Assembly (NCBI RefSeq): GCF_019375475.1 | Contig: NZ_JAHXGQ010000005.1 | Coordinates: 186,001 to 250,000, forward strand | Direction of reading: 5' to 3' | From: Saccharothrix obliqua | Lineage (GTDB): Bacteria > Actinomycetota > Actinomycetes > Mycobacteriales > Pseudonocardiaceae | DNA length: 64,000 nucleotides | Shown here: in pieces, positions 1 to 7,888 of the stretch | How positions within the stretch are numbered: position 1 is the stretch's first letter | How the letters are laid out: the number at the start of each line of letters is the position of its first letter | Position numbers and translations under genes: made by a program | Notes under the pieces: model-generated | What the model was told of the DNA's origin: nothing | The model's database searches: none | Seen by the model: the letters and a program-made list of their open reading frames with translations, nothing else

Positions 1-1281
1 CGTACCGTCGCGCTGCGCCATCAGGGCGGAGAGCACGAGATGAAGGTAGTGCCGGCCACCGAGGGTGCGCCCGGCATCGATCTCGGCAAGCTCCTCGCCA
101 CCACCGGACTGGTCACCCTGGACAGCGGGTTCGTCAACACCGCGTCCTGTTCGTCCGAGATCACCTACATCGACGGTGACGCGGGGATCCTGCGCTACCG
201 CGGTTACCCGATCGAACAGCTCGCCGCGAAGTCCAACTTCCTGGAGGTCAGCTACCTGCTGATCTACGGCGAGCTGCCGACCCGGGCGCAGCTCGACGAG
301 TTCTCGTCCAAGATCAACCGCCACACGCTGCTGCACGAGGACCTCAAGCGGTTCTTCGACGGCTTCCCGCGTGACGCGCACCCGATGCCGGTGCTGTCCT
401 CCGCGGTGTCGGCGCTGTCCACCTTCTACCAGGACAGCCTCAGCCCGTTCGACGCCAACCAGGTGGAGATCTCCACGATCCGCCTGCTGGCCAAGGTGCC
501 GACCATCGCGGCCTACGCGTACAAGAAGTCGGTCGGCCAGCCGTTCCTCTACCCGGACAACTCGCTGGGCCTGGTGGAGAACTTCCTGCGCATGACGTTC
601 GGCTTCCCCGCCGAGCCGTACGACGTGGACCCCGACCTGGTCCGCGCGCTGGACCTGCTGTTCGTGCTGCACGCCGACCACGAGCAGAACTGCTCCACCT
701 CGACCGTGCGCCTGGTCGGCTCCTCGGAGGCCAACCTGTTCGCCTCCATCTCCGCCGGCATCAACGCCCTGTTCGGCCCGCTGCACGGCGGCGCGAACAG
801 CGCGGTGCTGGAGATGCTGGAGAAGATCAAGGCCGACGGCGGCGACGTCGAGGCGTTCGTGCGCAAGGTGAAGAACAAGGAGGACGGCGTCCGCCTGATG
901 GGCTTCGGCCACCGGGTCTACAAGAACTACGACCCGCGTGCCGCGATCATCAAGAAGACCGCGGACGAGATCCTCGGCAAGCTCGGCGCCGACGACCAGC
1001 TCCTGGACATCGCCAAGAAGCTGGAGGAGACCGCGCTCGCGGACGACTACTTCGTGGAGCGCAAGCTGTACCCGAACGTCGACTTCTACACCGGCCTGAT
1101 CTACCGGGCGATGGGCTTCCCGACGAAGTTCTTCACCGTCCTGTTCGCGCTGGGCCGCCTGCCCGGCTGGATCGCGCACTGGCGCGAGATGATCCAGGAC
1201 CCGGCCACCAAGATCGGCCGCCCGCGCCAGGTCTACGTGGGCTCGCCGCAGCGCGACTTCGTGCCCGTCGAGCAGCGCTGA
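1..1281 (+). CDS. gltA: Citrate synthase (5' end outside the window)
   Basis: Condenses oxaloacetate with acetyl-CoA to give citrate in the TCA cycle; cytoplasmic. The reading frame is open from base 1 and the codons before the ATG at 40 read RTVALRHQGGEHEM. That resembles the N-terminal beta-strand region of actinobacterial hexameric-type citrate synthases, so the ATG at 40 is an internal Met and the true start lies upstream. Family motifs are intact: HADHEQNCSTSTVR, GPLHGGAN (first catalytic His), GFGHRVYKNYDPRA (second catalytic His) and NVDFYTG (catalytic Asp). The C-terminus is normal, ending VGSPQRDFVPVEQR. A terminator hairpin follows within 20 bases. Only the assignment of the missing N-terminus is inferred. 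Confidence 0.96.
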   Translation, partial: RTVALRHQGGEHEMKVVPATEGAPGIDLGKLLATTGLVTLDSGFVNTASCSSEITYIDGDAGILRYRGYPIEQLAAKSNFLEVSYLLIYGELPTRAQLDEFSSKINRHTLLHEDLKRFFDGFPRDAHPMPVLSSAVSALSTFYQDSLSPFDANQVEISTIRLLAKVPTIAAYAYKKSVGQPFLYPDNSLGLVENFLRMTFGFPAEPYDVDPDLVRALDLLFVLHADHEQNCSTSTVRLVGSSEANLFASISAGINALFGPLHGGANSAVLEMLEKIKADGGDVEAFVRKVKNKEDGVRLMGFGHRVYKNYDPRAAIIKKTADEILGKLGADDQLLDIAKKLEETALADDYFVERKLYPNVDFYTGLIYRAMGFPTKFFTVLFALGRLPGWIAHWREMIQDPATKIGRPRQVYVGSPQRDFVPVEQR

Positions 1282-1300
1282 CGCCGTACCGGCAATCCCG

Positions 1301-1338
1301 AGGCCCGTGCCCCTCGCCGCGAGGGGGTACGGGCCTTT
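1301..1338 (+). terminator. Intrinsic terminator after citrate synthase
   Basis: Inverted repeat AGGCCCGTGCCCCTC, loop GCCGC, then GAGGGGGTACGGGCCT with one mismatch/bulge, followed by TTGT. It lies 20 bases after the gltA stop and has the stem strength typical of actinobacterial terminators with a weak T-run. Confidence 0.75.
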
Positions 1339-1342
1339 GTCG

Positions 1343-1369
1343 TTATCTTTCAGGGAGCCTGCCTGATAA
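1343..1369. repeat. Palindromic element, copy 1 (core TCAGGGAGCCTGCCTG)
   Basis: Contains TTATCTTTCAGG, then GAGCCTG, then CCTGATAA. The 16-base core TCAGGGAGCCTGCCTG is identical to copies at 1417-1432 and 44744-44759. AT-rich outer arms surround a CAGG/CCTG pair separated by 7 bases. It resembles an operator for a dimeric regulator more than a terminator, because there is no T-run. Function is inferred. Confidence 0.6.
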
Positions 1370-1407
1370 TTAGCTGTCCGGGTCGGCCGTCCGCGCTGGG
1401 TCTGCGT

Positions 1408-1442
1408 GGTTATCTATCAGGGAGCCTGCCTGAAAGATAACC
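1408..1442. repeat. Palindromic element, copy 2, directly upstream of the photolyase
   Basis: Arms GGTTATCTATCAGG (1408-1421) and CCTGAAAGATAACC (1429-1442) match at 13 of 14 positions around the 7-base centre GAGCCTG. It starts 65 bases after copy 1 and ends 46 bases before the photolyase start. Two near-identical palindromes in a promoter region argue for an operator controlling phr. The cognate regulator (MarR, LitR or TetR type) is not identifiable here. Confidence 0.65.
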
Positions 1443-1488
1443 ACCCGATGTCGTGCGGGCTGGTGCGTGCGCTCCTAGGGTCGGCGGC

Positions 1489-2760
1489 GTGGACTCTACG
1501 ACCGTGGTCTGGTTCCGCCGCGACCTGCGGGTGGCCGACCACCCCGCGCTGGCCGCCGCCGCCGACCGCGCGCGGCAGGCGCTCGCCCTGTACGTGCTCG
1601 ACCCCCGGCTGCTCGACGTCGCGGGCCGCCCGCGCGTCGACTTCCTGTTCCGCTGCCTGCGCACCCTGGACGAACGGCTCGGCGGGCGGCTGATGGTGGT
1701 CACCGGCGACCCGGCCGAGGTGGTGCCGCGGGTCGCGAGAACCGTTGGGGCGTCGGCGGTCCACGTGTCGGCGGACTTCGGGCCGTACGGGCGGGAGCGG
1801 GATGCCGCGGTTGCGGACGCGGTCGAGCTGGTGCGGGCCGGGTCGCCGTACGCCGTCGCGCCGGGCCGGGTGCGCAAACCCGACGGCACGCCGTACCGGG
1901 TGTTCACGCCGTTCTCCCGGGCGTGGCAGGAGCACGGGTGGCGGCCACCCGCCGCGACCGACGAGTCCACAGTGGACTGGATAGAGCCGCCCGAGTCCGA
2001 GCCGCTGCCGCCGGGCGAGGGGCTGGCGGACGCCGCGGCGGAGTGGGCGGCGTTCCGCGACGAGCGGCTGCCCGACTACGCCCGCGACCGGGACCGGCCG
2101 GACCGGAACGGCACCAGCCGCATGTCCGCGTACCTGCGGTGGGGCGTGGTGCACCCGCGGACGTTGCTCGCCGACCTCGGCGGCGACGCGGGCTCGCGCG
2201 CGTACCGGTCGGAGCTGGCGTGGCGCGAGTTCTACGCCGACGTGCTGTGGCACCGCCCGGAATCGGCCCGCCGCAACCTGGACCGCCGGTTCGACCGCGT
2301 GGAACTCGACCACGACCGGGAGCGGTTCCGGGCGTGGTGCGCGGGGCGCACCGGGTTCCCGTTCGTGGACGCCGGGATGCGGCAACTCCTCACCGAGGGC
2401 TGGATGCACAACCGGGTGCGGATGGTGGTGGCCAGCTTCCTGGTGAAGGACCTGCACCTGCCGTGGTGGTGGGGCGCGCGGCACTTCATGAAGCACCTCG
2501 TGGACGGCGACCTCGCGTCCAACCAGCACAACTGGCAGTGGGTGGCCGGCACGGGCACCGACGCGGCACCTTACTTCCGCGTCTTCAACCCCGTGACGCA
2601 GGGCGAGAAGTTCGACCCGGACGGCGACTACGTGCGCCGCCACGTCCCCGAACTGCGCCACGTTCCCGGCCGCGCGGTGCACCGGCCCGCGAACCCGATC
2701 GTCGACCACGCCCACGAACGCCGGATCGCCCTGGCCCGCTACGAGGCGATCCGCGGTTGA
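1489..2760 (+). CDS. phr: Deoxyribodipyrimidine photo-lyase (class I CPD photolyase)
   Basis: Repairs UV-induced pyrimidine dimers using FADH- excited by blue light. The N-terminal photolyase fold starts VDSTTVVWFRRDLRVADHPAL. The C-terminal FAD domain carries TSRMSAYLRWG, LAWREFYADVLW, TGFPFVDAGMRQL, WMHNRVRMVVASFLVKDL and NQHNWQWVAGTGTDAAPY, which are the FAD and dimer-binding segments of class I enzymes. I chose GTG 1489 because the conserved strand begins immediately after it; an in-frame GTG at 1453 would add 12 unconserved residues. About 424 aa, slightly short for the family. A palindrome pair sits just upstream. It converges with the ABC permease gene 39 bases downstream. Confidence 0.93.
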   Translation: MDSTTVVWFRRDLRVADHPALAAAADRARQALALYVLDPRLLDVAGRPRVDFLFRCLRTLDERLGGRLMVVTGDPAEVVPRVARTVGASAVHVSADFGPYGRERDAAVADAVELVRAGSPYAVAPGRVRKPDGTPYRVFTPFSRAWQEHGWRPPAATDESTVDWIEPPESEPLPPGEGLADAAAEWAAFRDERLPDYARDRDRPDRNGTSRMSAYLRWGVVHPRTLLADLGGDAGSRAYRSELAWREFYADVLWHRPESARRNLDRRFDRVELDHDRERFRAWCAGRTGFPFVDAGMRQLLTEGWMHNRVRMVVASFLVKDLHLPWWWGARHFMKHLVDGDLASNQHNWQWVAGTGTDAAPYFRVFNPVTQGEKFDPDGDYVRRHVPELRHVPGRAVHRPANPIVDHAHERRIALARYEAIRG

Positions 2761-2770
2761 GGCAGCCGCA

Positions 2771-2787
2771 CCGTCCGCTGTGGACGG
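2771..2787. repeat. 17-base palindrome between convergent genes
   Basis: CCGTCC and GGACGG flank GCTGT. One base differs from the perfect 17-base palindrome at 47658-47674 (centre ACTGT). It could act as a weak bidirectional terminator hairpin between phr and the ABC permease gene, or belong to a dispersed GTCCAC/GTGGAC palindrome family (see findings). Confidence 0.45.
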
Positions 2788-2798
2788 ACCGGTCGGTG

Positions 2799-3995
2799 TC
2801 AGTGGCGGGTGGTGAGGACTTCGCGGAGCTTCACGCGGGTTCCCGTGCGCAGCACGGCGTTCGCGTACACCTTGCCGCCCAGCCACGTGATCGCGGCGAC
2901 GGCCAGCAGCGCCAGCACCAGCGCCAGCAGCACCTGCCACAGCGGCGCGACGCCCAGCGCCATCCGGCCCGGCATCATGATCGGGGAGAACGGCGGCAGC
3001 ACGGACAGCACCGCCACCAGGGTGTCCGACCCGTCCTGCACCATCAGGTTGATGCCGACCACGAACACCACCACGATGGCCATGCTGATCGGCGTGATCA
3101 CCGACTGGAGTTCCTCCTGCCGCGGCACGAGGGACGCCGCCGCCGCGAACACCGTGGCGTACAGGAAGAATCCCAACAGGTACCACAGGACGCCCACGGC
3201 CAGCGCACCACCCGCGACACCCGGCAGCGCGACCACACCGGACACCGCGGCCAAGCCCAACCCGACACCGCCGATCAGCACGAGCTGCACCAGCCCCACC
3301 AGACCGAGGCCGATCACCTTGCCCAGCAGCAGGTGCCACGGCCGCAGCGTGGACAGCAGGATCTCCACGACCCGGCTGGACTTCTCCTCCACCACGCCCT
3401 GCGCGACCATCGTCCCGTACACCAGCAGCGAGTAGTACAGCAGCGCGGCGATCACCACACCGACGACCAGGCGCTCACCGCGCTGGGGGTCGGCCGGCTC
3501 CAGCGCCACCACGTCGACCTTCGCCCGGTCGACGTTGCGCGCCACGTCCGCCGGGTTCAAGCCCACCTCGGCCAGCTGCGCGTTGAGCACCTGCTGCTTG
3601 ACGATCAGGTCGATCGAGTTGCGCAGGTCGTCGTTGAGCCGTTCCTTCACCACCACGCGCAACGCGTCCGGCGCGCCGGTCACCAGCGCGGACACCTCGC
3701 CGTCACGCACCTGCCGCTCGGCGGCGGCGACGTCGGTGACGTCCACGGTCTCGATGTCGCGCCCGAACGACTCCGCGGTCTGCCGCAGCGGCTCGGCGAG
3801 CACGGTCGCCTGGCCGTTGAGCGCGACCGTGTCGCGGCTCGCGTTGTCCAGCAGCAACGCCTGGAACAACACGAAACCGCCCATCAACGCGAGGACGACC
3901 ACCGTGCTGATCACGAACGACCTGGTGCGCACCCGGCTGGTGAACTCGCGCCGGGCCACCAGGAACACCGCCCGGCTCGGGGACAGTCCGCTCAT
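2799..3995 (-). CDS. ABC-2 type transporter permease (NatB-like)
   Basis: Membrane subunit of an ABC exporter, 398 aa. The start ATG at 3995 (MSGLSPSRAVFLVARREFTSRVRTRS) overlaps the stop of the ATPase gene as ATGA, so the two are translationally coupled. One hydrophobic helix at about residues 25-45 is followed by a large polar domain of about 130 residues (to about residue 180, probably extracytoplasmic), then a block of about five membrane helices. This is the ABC2_membrane_3/NatB arrangement. NatAB-type exporters move Na+, peptides or drugs; the substrate here is unknown. A longer in-frame start exists inside the ATPase gene but has no support. Confidence 0.88.
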   Translation of the reverse strand: MSGLSPSRAVFLVARREFTSRVRTRSFVISTVVVLALMGGFVLFQALLLDNASRDTVALNGQATVLAEPLRQTAESFGRDIETVDVTDVAAAERQVRDGEVSALVTGAPDALRVVVKERLNDDLRNSIDLIVKQQVLNAQLAEVGLNPADVARNVDRAKVDVVALEPADPQRGERLVVGVVIAALLYYSLLVYGTMVAQGVVEEKSSRVVEILLSTLRPWHLLLGKVIGLGLVGLVQLVLIGGVGLGLAAVSGVVALPGVAGGALAVGVLWYLLGFFLYATVFAAAASLVPRQEELQSVITPISMAIVVVFVVGINLMVQDGSDTLVAVLSVLPPFSPIMMPGRMALGVAPLWQVLLALVLALLAVAAITWLGGKVYANAVLRTGTRVKLREVLTTRH

Positions 3996-4903
3996 GCCTC
4001 GCGCTCCTCGGTCACCACGCTGCGGAACAGTTCGGCGAGCGTCGGCCGCTGCCGGGTGAACTCGCGGACCGGCGCGACGGCCAGCGCGGCACGCAGCACG
4101 GCCTGGTCGTCGGCGTCCGGCCCGAGTTCCACGACGGTGCGCGTCCCGGTCACGGACACCACGTGCGCGCCCGGCACGGCGTCGGCCCAGCCGGGCGGCG
4201 CGCCGGGCGCGTCCACGACCAGCCGCACCGCGCCGGACGAGCGCAGCTCGTCGACCGTGCCGCACGCGACCAGCGAACCGCCGCGCACGATGCCGACCCG
4301 GTCGCACAACCGCTCCACCAGGTCGAGCTGGTGGCTGGAGAACACCACGGGCACGCCGGTCGCCGCGGTCTCGCGCAGCACCTGGCTCATCACGTCCACC
4401 GCCACCGGGTCCAGGCCGGAGAACGGCTCGTCCAGCACCAGCACGTCCGGCTCGTGCACCAGGGCCGCCGCGAGCTGCACGCGCTGCTGGTTGCCGAGGC
4501 TGAGCTTCTGCACCTCGTCGCCGCGCCGGTCGCGCAACCCGAGGCGGGTGATCCAGTTCTCCGCCGAGCGGTGGGCGTCGTCGGTGGACATGCCGTGCAG
4601 CTCGGCCAGGTACACGAGCTGGTCGAGCACCTTCATCTTCGGGTAGAGGCCGCGTTCCTCGGGCATGTAGCCGATCCGCCGACGCGTCTCCAGGGTGACC
4701 GGAGCGCCGTTCCAGCGCACCTCGCCCGCGTCGGCCGCGAGCACGCCGAGGGCGATCCGCATGGTGGTGGTCTTGCCCGCGCCGTTGCTGCCGACGAAAC
4801 CGAACAGCTCGCCGGCGCGGACGTCGAAGGCCATGTCGCGCAACGCGACGACATCGCCGTAGCGCTTGGAGACCCGGTCGATCTCCAGCACGCCCTGTGC
4901 CAC
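3992..4903 (-). CDS. ABC transporter ATP-binding protein (NatA-like)
   Basis: ATPase of the exporter above, 303 aa. Walker A GSNGAGKTT lies near residue 40, the signature region reads LSLGNQQRVQLAAAL, Walker B LVLDEPFSGLDP, and the switch is SSHQLDLVERL. The C-terminal extension of about 80 residues is usual for drug/antibiotic-resistance-type ATPases (DUF4162 region). GTG at 4903 is preferred over the upstream ATG at 4927 because AGGAGGGG lies 7 bases before it. It is preceded by the XRE gene with a 20-base gap, suggesting a regulator-ATPase-permease operon. Confidence 0.92.
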   Translation of the reverse strand: MAQGVLEIDRVSKRYGDVVALRDMAFDVRAGELFGFVGSNGAGKTTTMRIALGVLAADAGEVRWNGAPVTLETRRRIGYMPEERGLYPKMKVLDQLVYLAELHGMSTDDAHRSAENWITRLGLRDRRGDEVQKLSLGNQQRVQLAAALVHEPDVLVLDEPFSGLDPVAVDVMSQVLRETAATGVPVVFSSHQLDLVERLCDRVGIVRGGSLVACGTVDELRSSGAVRLVVDAPGAPPGWADAVPGAHVVSVTGTRTVVELGPDADDQAVLRAALAVAPVREFTRQRPTLAELFRSVVTEEREA

Positions 4904-4923
4904 GGTCGCTCCCCTCCTGTCGG

Positions 4924-5184
4924 TCACCCGCCGTACACCCGCGTCGACAGCGGCTCGAACGGCTCCCGGCCGAACACCGCCTCCACCGGCAGGCCGAACT
5001 CCTCGCAGATGCGCAGCGCCAGGTCGAGGCTGGGGTAGTGGTCGCCCCGCTCCAGCGCGCCGATCGTCTGCGGGTTGACCGCCACCGCCCGTGCCAACTC
5101 CACTCTGGTCATACCGCGTTCGGCCCGCAGCACCCGGACCCGGTTGTGGATCGGCCGCTGCGGCTCCCGGCGTGCCGGACTCAT
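4924..5184 (-). CDS. Small XRE-family HTH regulator of the ABC exporter
   Basis: 86 aa; cytoplasmic DNA-binding protein. The HTH spans about residues 14-68 (RVRVLRAERGMTRVELARAV, then NPQTIGALERGDHYPSLDLA), matching the COG1476/YozG group that commonly precedes ABC-2 exporter genes. Start ATG 5184 gives MSPARREPQ, directly before the conserved domain; an upstream extension to 5220 adds unconserved residues. No clear Shine-Dalgarno, so a leaderless transcript is possible. Its position as first gene of the operon suggests it represses or activates the exporter. Confidence 0.85.
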   Translation of the reverse strand: MSPARREPQRPIHNRVRVLRAERGMTRVELARAVAVNPQTIGALERGDHYPSLDLALRICEEFGLPVEAVFGREPFEPLSTRVYGG

Positions 5185-5378
5185 GCTACGAAGTGTTGCG
5201 AAAACCCAACAGAACGGCAAGTAAACAATTCACACAATGAGCCGAACGGCGGTATCCGCATCGGCTCGACCCGGAAATCACGATTCGGTGAAACGATACG
5301 GCCCCGGGAACCGGATCGACCGACGACCGGTCGGATGTGTCGTGGGCCGCAAGCCCCGTTGCCTGGAGGGGTGACCAG

Positions 5379-5831
5379 ATGGAGCCGATGGAGCCGGACC
5401 AGTGGCTCGCGCAGTACGGCCAGAAGATCGAGCAGGCCAAGCAGAACGCCGAGCAGGCGCGCAGCCAACTCGGCGAGGTCGGCGGCAGCGCCACGTCGCC
5501 GGACGGGCTGATCACCGTCACGGTGAACGCGTCGGGCGCGCTGACCAACCTCATCCTGCGGCCCGCACTGCGCGGCGAGGACCCGGAGCGCGTCTCGGCC
5601 CAGATCATGACCGCGGTGGGCAACGCGCAACGCCAGGCCGCCGGCCAGGTCGTGCAGATCATGACCGACTTCGTCGGGGACGGTCCGGCCCTGGACTTCG
5701 TCAAGGCGAACATGCCCAACGGCTATTCGGGTGACGGAACCGACGGCGCGGAACCGGAGTCCGAGGTCCAGCGTCGAGACACCAGGCCCGATGACGACTA
5801 CTTCACCAACCCACCAGACGTGATGGCCTGA
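5379..5831 (+). CDS. YbaB/EbfC family protein
   Basis: 150 aa. The helical N-terminus (QWLAQYGQKIEQAKQNAEQA) followed by ATSPDGLITVTVNASGALTNL matches the YbaB/EbfC fold, a dimeric DNA-associated protein. In actinobacteria many such genes sit with type VII secretion substrates, as here, and may act as chaperone-like or regulatory partners; that role is inferred. The acidic tail (EPESEVQRRDTRPDDDY) is specific to this subgroup. Start ATG 5379 is preceded by GGAGGGG at good spacing. First gene of a three-gene operon. Confidence 0.82.
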   Translation: MEPMEPDQWLAQYGQKIEQAKQNAEQARSQLGEVGGSATSPDGLITVTVNASGALTNLILRPALRGEDPERVSAQIMTAVGNAQRQAAGQVVQIMTDFVGDGPALDFVKANMPNGYSGDGTDGAEPESEVQRRDTRPDDDYFTNPPDVMA

Positions 5832-5842
5832 GCAGGGGGTAG

Positions 5843-6157
5843 ATGTCCATGTTCGTGTCGTTCAACGTGAGTCCGGAGGAGATCCGGAAGCACGCCGGCA
5901 CGGTCGACCAGCTGACGCAGCGGATGCTCTCGGCCACCCAGACCGCCGACCCGTCGCTGTCGACCGACGCCTTCGGCGCATTCGCCTCGTTCCTGGCCTC
6001 CTTCCTGCTCAAGACCGCGGGCACGTCCCAGGACATCCTCGGGCAGGCCACCGAGACCATCGCCGACATGTGCCAGGGCCTCAAGGAAGTCGCCGACCTC
6101 TACGAGAACGTCGACCTGGACAACGCGTTCGGGTTCACCGGAAGGGCACGTGGATGA
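5843..6157 (+). CDS. EspC-like ESX secretion-associated protein
   Basis: 104 aa with two predicted helices separated around the middle, and the typical small-protein pattern starting MFVSFNVSPEEIRKHAGTVD. Near the C-terminus the segment LYENVD contains Y-x-x-x-D, the general type VII secretion signal. It lies 11 bases after the YbaB-like gene and its stop overlaps the next start as ATGA. This strongly suggests a heterodimer or co-secretion partner of the 544-aa protein that follows. No ESX membrane components are in the window, so export by a machine encoded elsewhere is inferred. Confidence 0.78.
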   Translation: MSMFVSFNVSPEEIRKHAGTVDQLTQRMLSATQTADPSLSTDAFGAFASFLASFLLKTAGTSQDILGQATETIADMCQGLKEVADLYENVDLDNAFGFTGRARG

Positions 6158-7788
6158 ACGCGCAGGCCGGTACGCAGGGGCGCGACCCCTCCTACCTGAT
6201 CGGTGACGTGCAGGGCACCGTCGCCGCCGTCGAGCGCGGTGACTGGGTCCAGGCCGGACTGGGCATCGCGAACACGGCCATGGGCATCGTCGGCCTCTCC
6301 ACGAACCCGTTGTCGGGCTTGCTGTCCGCCGGTTTCAGCTGGGCCATCCAGCACGTGGACTTCCTGCGGGAGCCGTTCGACGCGCTGCTGGGCAGCCCGC
6401 AGGCGATCCAGCGGATGTCGGACAGCTGGGCGTCCGCCGCGAAGCAGATCGAGGGCATCGTCGCCGACTACCGGCGCACCGCCGTCGAGGAGACCCGCGG
6501 CTGGAAGGGCCGGTCCGCCGACGGCTACCGCGCGGCGGCCGTGAAGCACGCGAGCGGCCTGGAGACGCTGGGCAAGGCGGCCAAGGGCATCTCCAACGCG
6601 GCCAAGGGCGCGGGCGAGCTGGTGGCCACCGTGCGCAAGACCATCATGGACCTGATCTCGCAGGCCGTGTCCGAGATGGTCATGAAGATCATCGAGTGGT
6701 TGGCGGCGTCGTTCCTCACCTTCGGCGCGGCCATCGCGGCGGCGATCTCGGACATCGTGCGGATGGCCGTCAGCTACGCCAAGAAGCTGATGGACTTCCT
6801 GAAGAAGCTGGGCGAATCGCTGAAGAAGCTGATCGACCTGGTGAAGTCGGTGCAGCAGATCGCGTCGACGGCCAAGCAGATCCTCCAGGCGATCACCGCG
6901 ATGACGCACTCCAACAAGGGCGCGGGTGGTGGCGGCGCGGGTCCGCGCAACTCGGCGGGCGGGCTCGGCCTCACGGAGGAGCAGCTCGCCGGGATGGACC
7001 GGAACGCGCGCGAGCGGTACGCGAACACCGGTGCGGGCGGCGCGGGCGGCACCACCAACCCCAGCGGTTCGCCGAACGCGGGTCAGCCGGTGGTCAGCCG
7101 GCCGCCGTCGTTCGGCGGTGACGCGGGCGCGGGCGGCGTGACGGTCCCCGGTGGCAGCGGTGGTTCGGGTGGTTCGGCGCCCGGTCCCGTGGTGAGCCGG
7201 CCGCCGCAGGTCGGCACGGGCTCCGGCGGCGGCGCGAGCAGCGGCGGCCACTGGGAGCCGGGCCGGTGGGTGCCCGCGGGCGGCTCCAACCAGCTCCCGC
7301 CGCGGGTCAACCCGATCACGTACCCGTCGGGCTACACCCCGCGCGACACCACGCACGCCACGACCACCACGCCGAGCACGCCCTACGTGCCGACCGCGCG
7401 CCCGTTCACGGCGAGCGAGCTGCCGAGCACGGGCGGCGGCGCCGGTGGTGGCGCGGGCGGCGGGTTCGGCGGCGGTGGCGGCGGCTTCGCGGGTGGCGGC
7501 GGCGGTGCCGGCGCGGGTGGCGCGGGCGCGGGTCAGACGCTCCAGGCGGGCGGCTCGTCCGCCGTGCTGCCGGCGGGCACCGGCGGCGCCGGTGGTGGCG
7601 CGGGCGGTGTCGGCGGCGCGCCCGGTGGCGGTCGCGGCGGTGTCGGCGGCATGGGCGGGATGATGGCCCCGATGGCCGCCGCGCCCGGCCAGGGCGGCGG
7701 CAAGGACCACCAGCGCAAGGTCCGGCTGGAGGGCGAGCCGCTGATCGAGGAGCCGCCGAGGGCGGCCAAGCCGATCATCGGCGAGTGA
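6154..7788 (+). CDS. Large WXG100/PPE-like protein with glycine-rich tail
   Basis: 544 aa from ATG 6154, which overlaps the preceding stop (ATGA). Residues 1 to about 240 are helical and include a W-x-G turn (ETRGWKGRSADGYRAAA), the hallmark of WXG100-fold type VII substrates. A basic, amphipathic segment rich in KKL repeats follows (about 210-250). From about residue 260 to 525 the protein is Gly/Ser/Pro/Thr-rich low complexity with PVVSRPP repeated twice and long GGAGGG runs. The C-terminus returns to a charged segment. Probably secreted or surface-located; the activity is unknown. A longer frame start at 6070 overlaps the EspC-like gene and is rejected. Confidence 0.78.
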   Translation: MNAQAGTQGRDPSYLIGDVQGTVAAVERGDWVQAGLGIANTAMGIVGLSTNPLSGLLSAGFSWAIQHVDFLREPFDALLGSPQAIQRMSDSWASAAKQIEGIVADYRRTAVEETRGWKGRSADGYRAAAVKHASGLETLGKAAKGISNAAKGAGELVATVRKTIMDLISQAVSEMVMKIIEWLAASFLTFGAAIAAAISDIVRMAVSYAKKLMDFLKKLGESLKKLIDLVKSVQQIASTAKQILQAITAMTHSNKGAGGGGAGPRNSAGGLGLTEEQLAGMDRNARERYANTGAGGAGGTTNPSGSPNAGQPVVSRPPSFGGDAGAGGVTVPGGSGGSGGSAPGPVVSRPPQVGTGSGGGASSGGHWEPGRWVPAGGSNQLPPRVNPITYPSGYTPRDTTHATTTTPSTPYVPTARPFTASELPSTGGGAGGGAGGGFGGGGGGFAGGGGGAGAGGAGAGQTLQAGGSSAVLPAGTGGAGGGAGGVGGAPGGGRGGVGGMGGMMAPMAAAPGQGGGKDHQRKVRLEGEPLIEEPPRAAKPIIGE

Positions 7789-7810
7789 CGGTCGGCGGCT
7801 GACGACGGCG

Positions 7811-7844
7811 AAGAGGGGTCTCCCGGGCGGGAGACCCCTCTTCG
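7811..7844. terminator. Bidirectional terminator
   Basis: Perfect 15-base inverted repeat GAAGAGGGGTCTCCC / GGGAGACCCCTCTTC with a 4-base loop GGGC, between the convergent WXG-type gene and glpD. Confidence 0.85.
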
Positions 7845-7888
7845 CCTGTCCGGCGGCAGTTCGCCGATTTCCCGCCGCCGCGGCGGTG

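Noticed and set aside
1923-4646. 907-codon plus-strand frame from inside phr through the ABC genes
   Set aside because: Out of frame with phr and antisense to intact ABC transporter genes.
7000-7700. Gly-rich tail of the WXG-type protein as a PE_PGRS protein
   Set aside because: There is no PE domain at the N-terminus and the repeats are not GGA/GGN triplet-based; the N-terminal W-x-G helical region is different.
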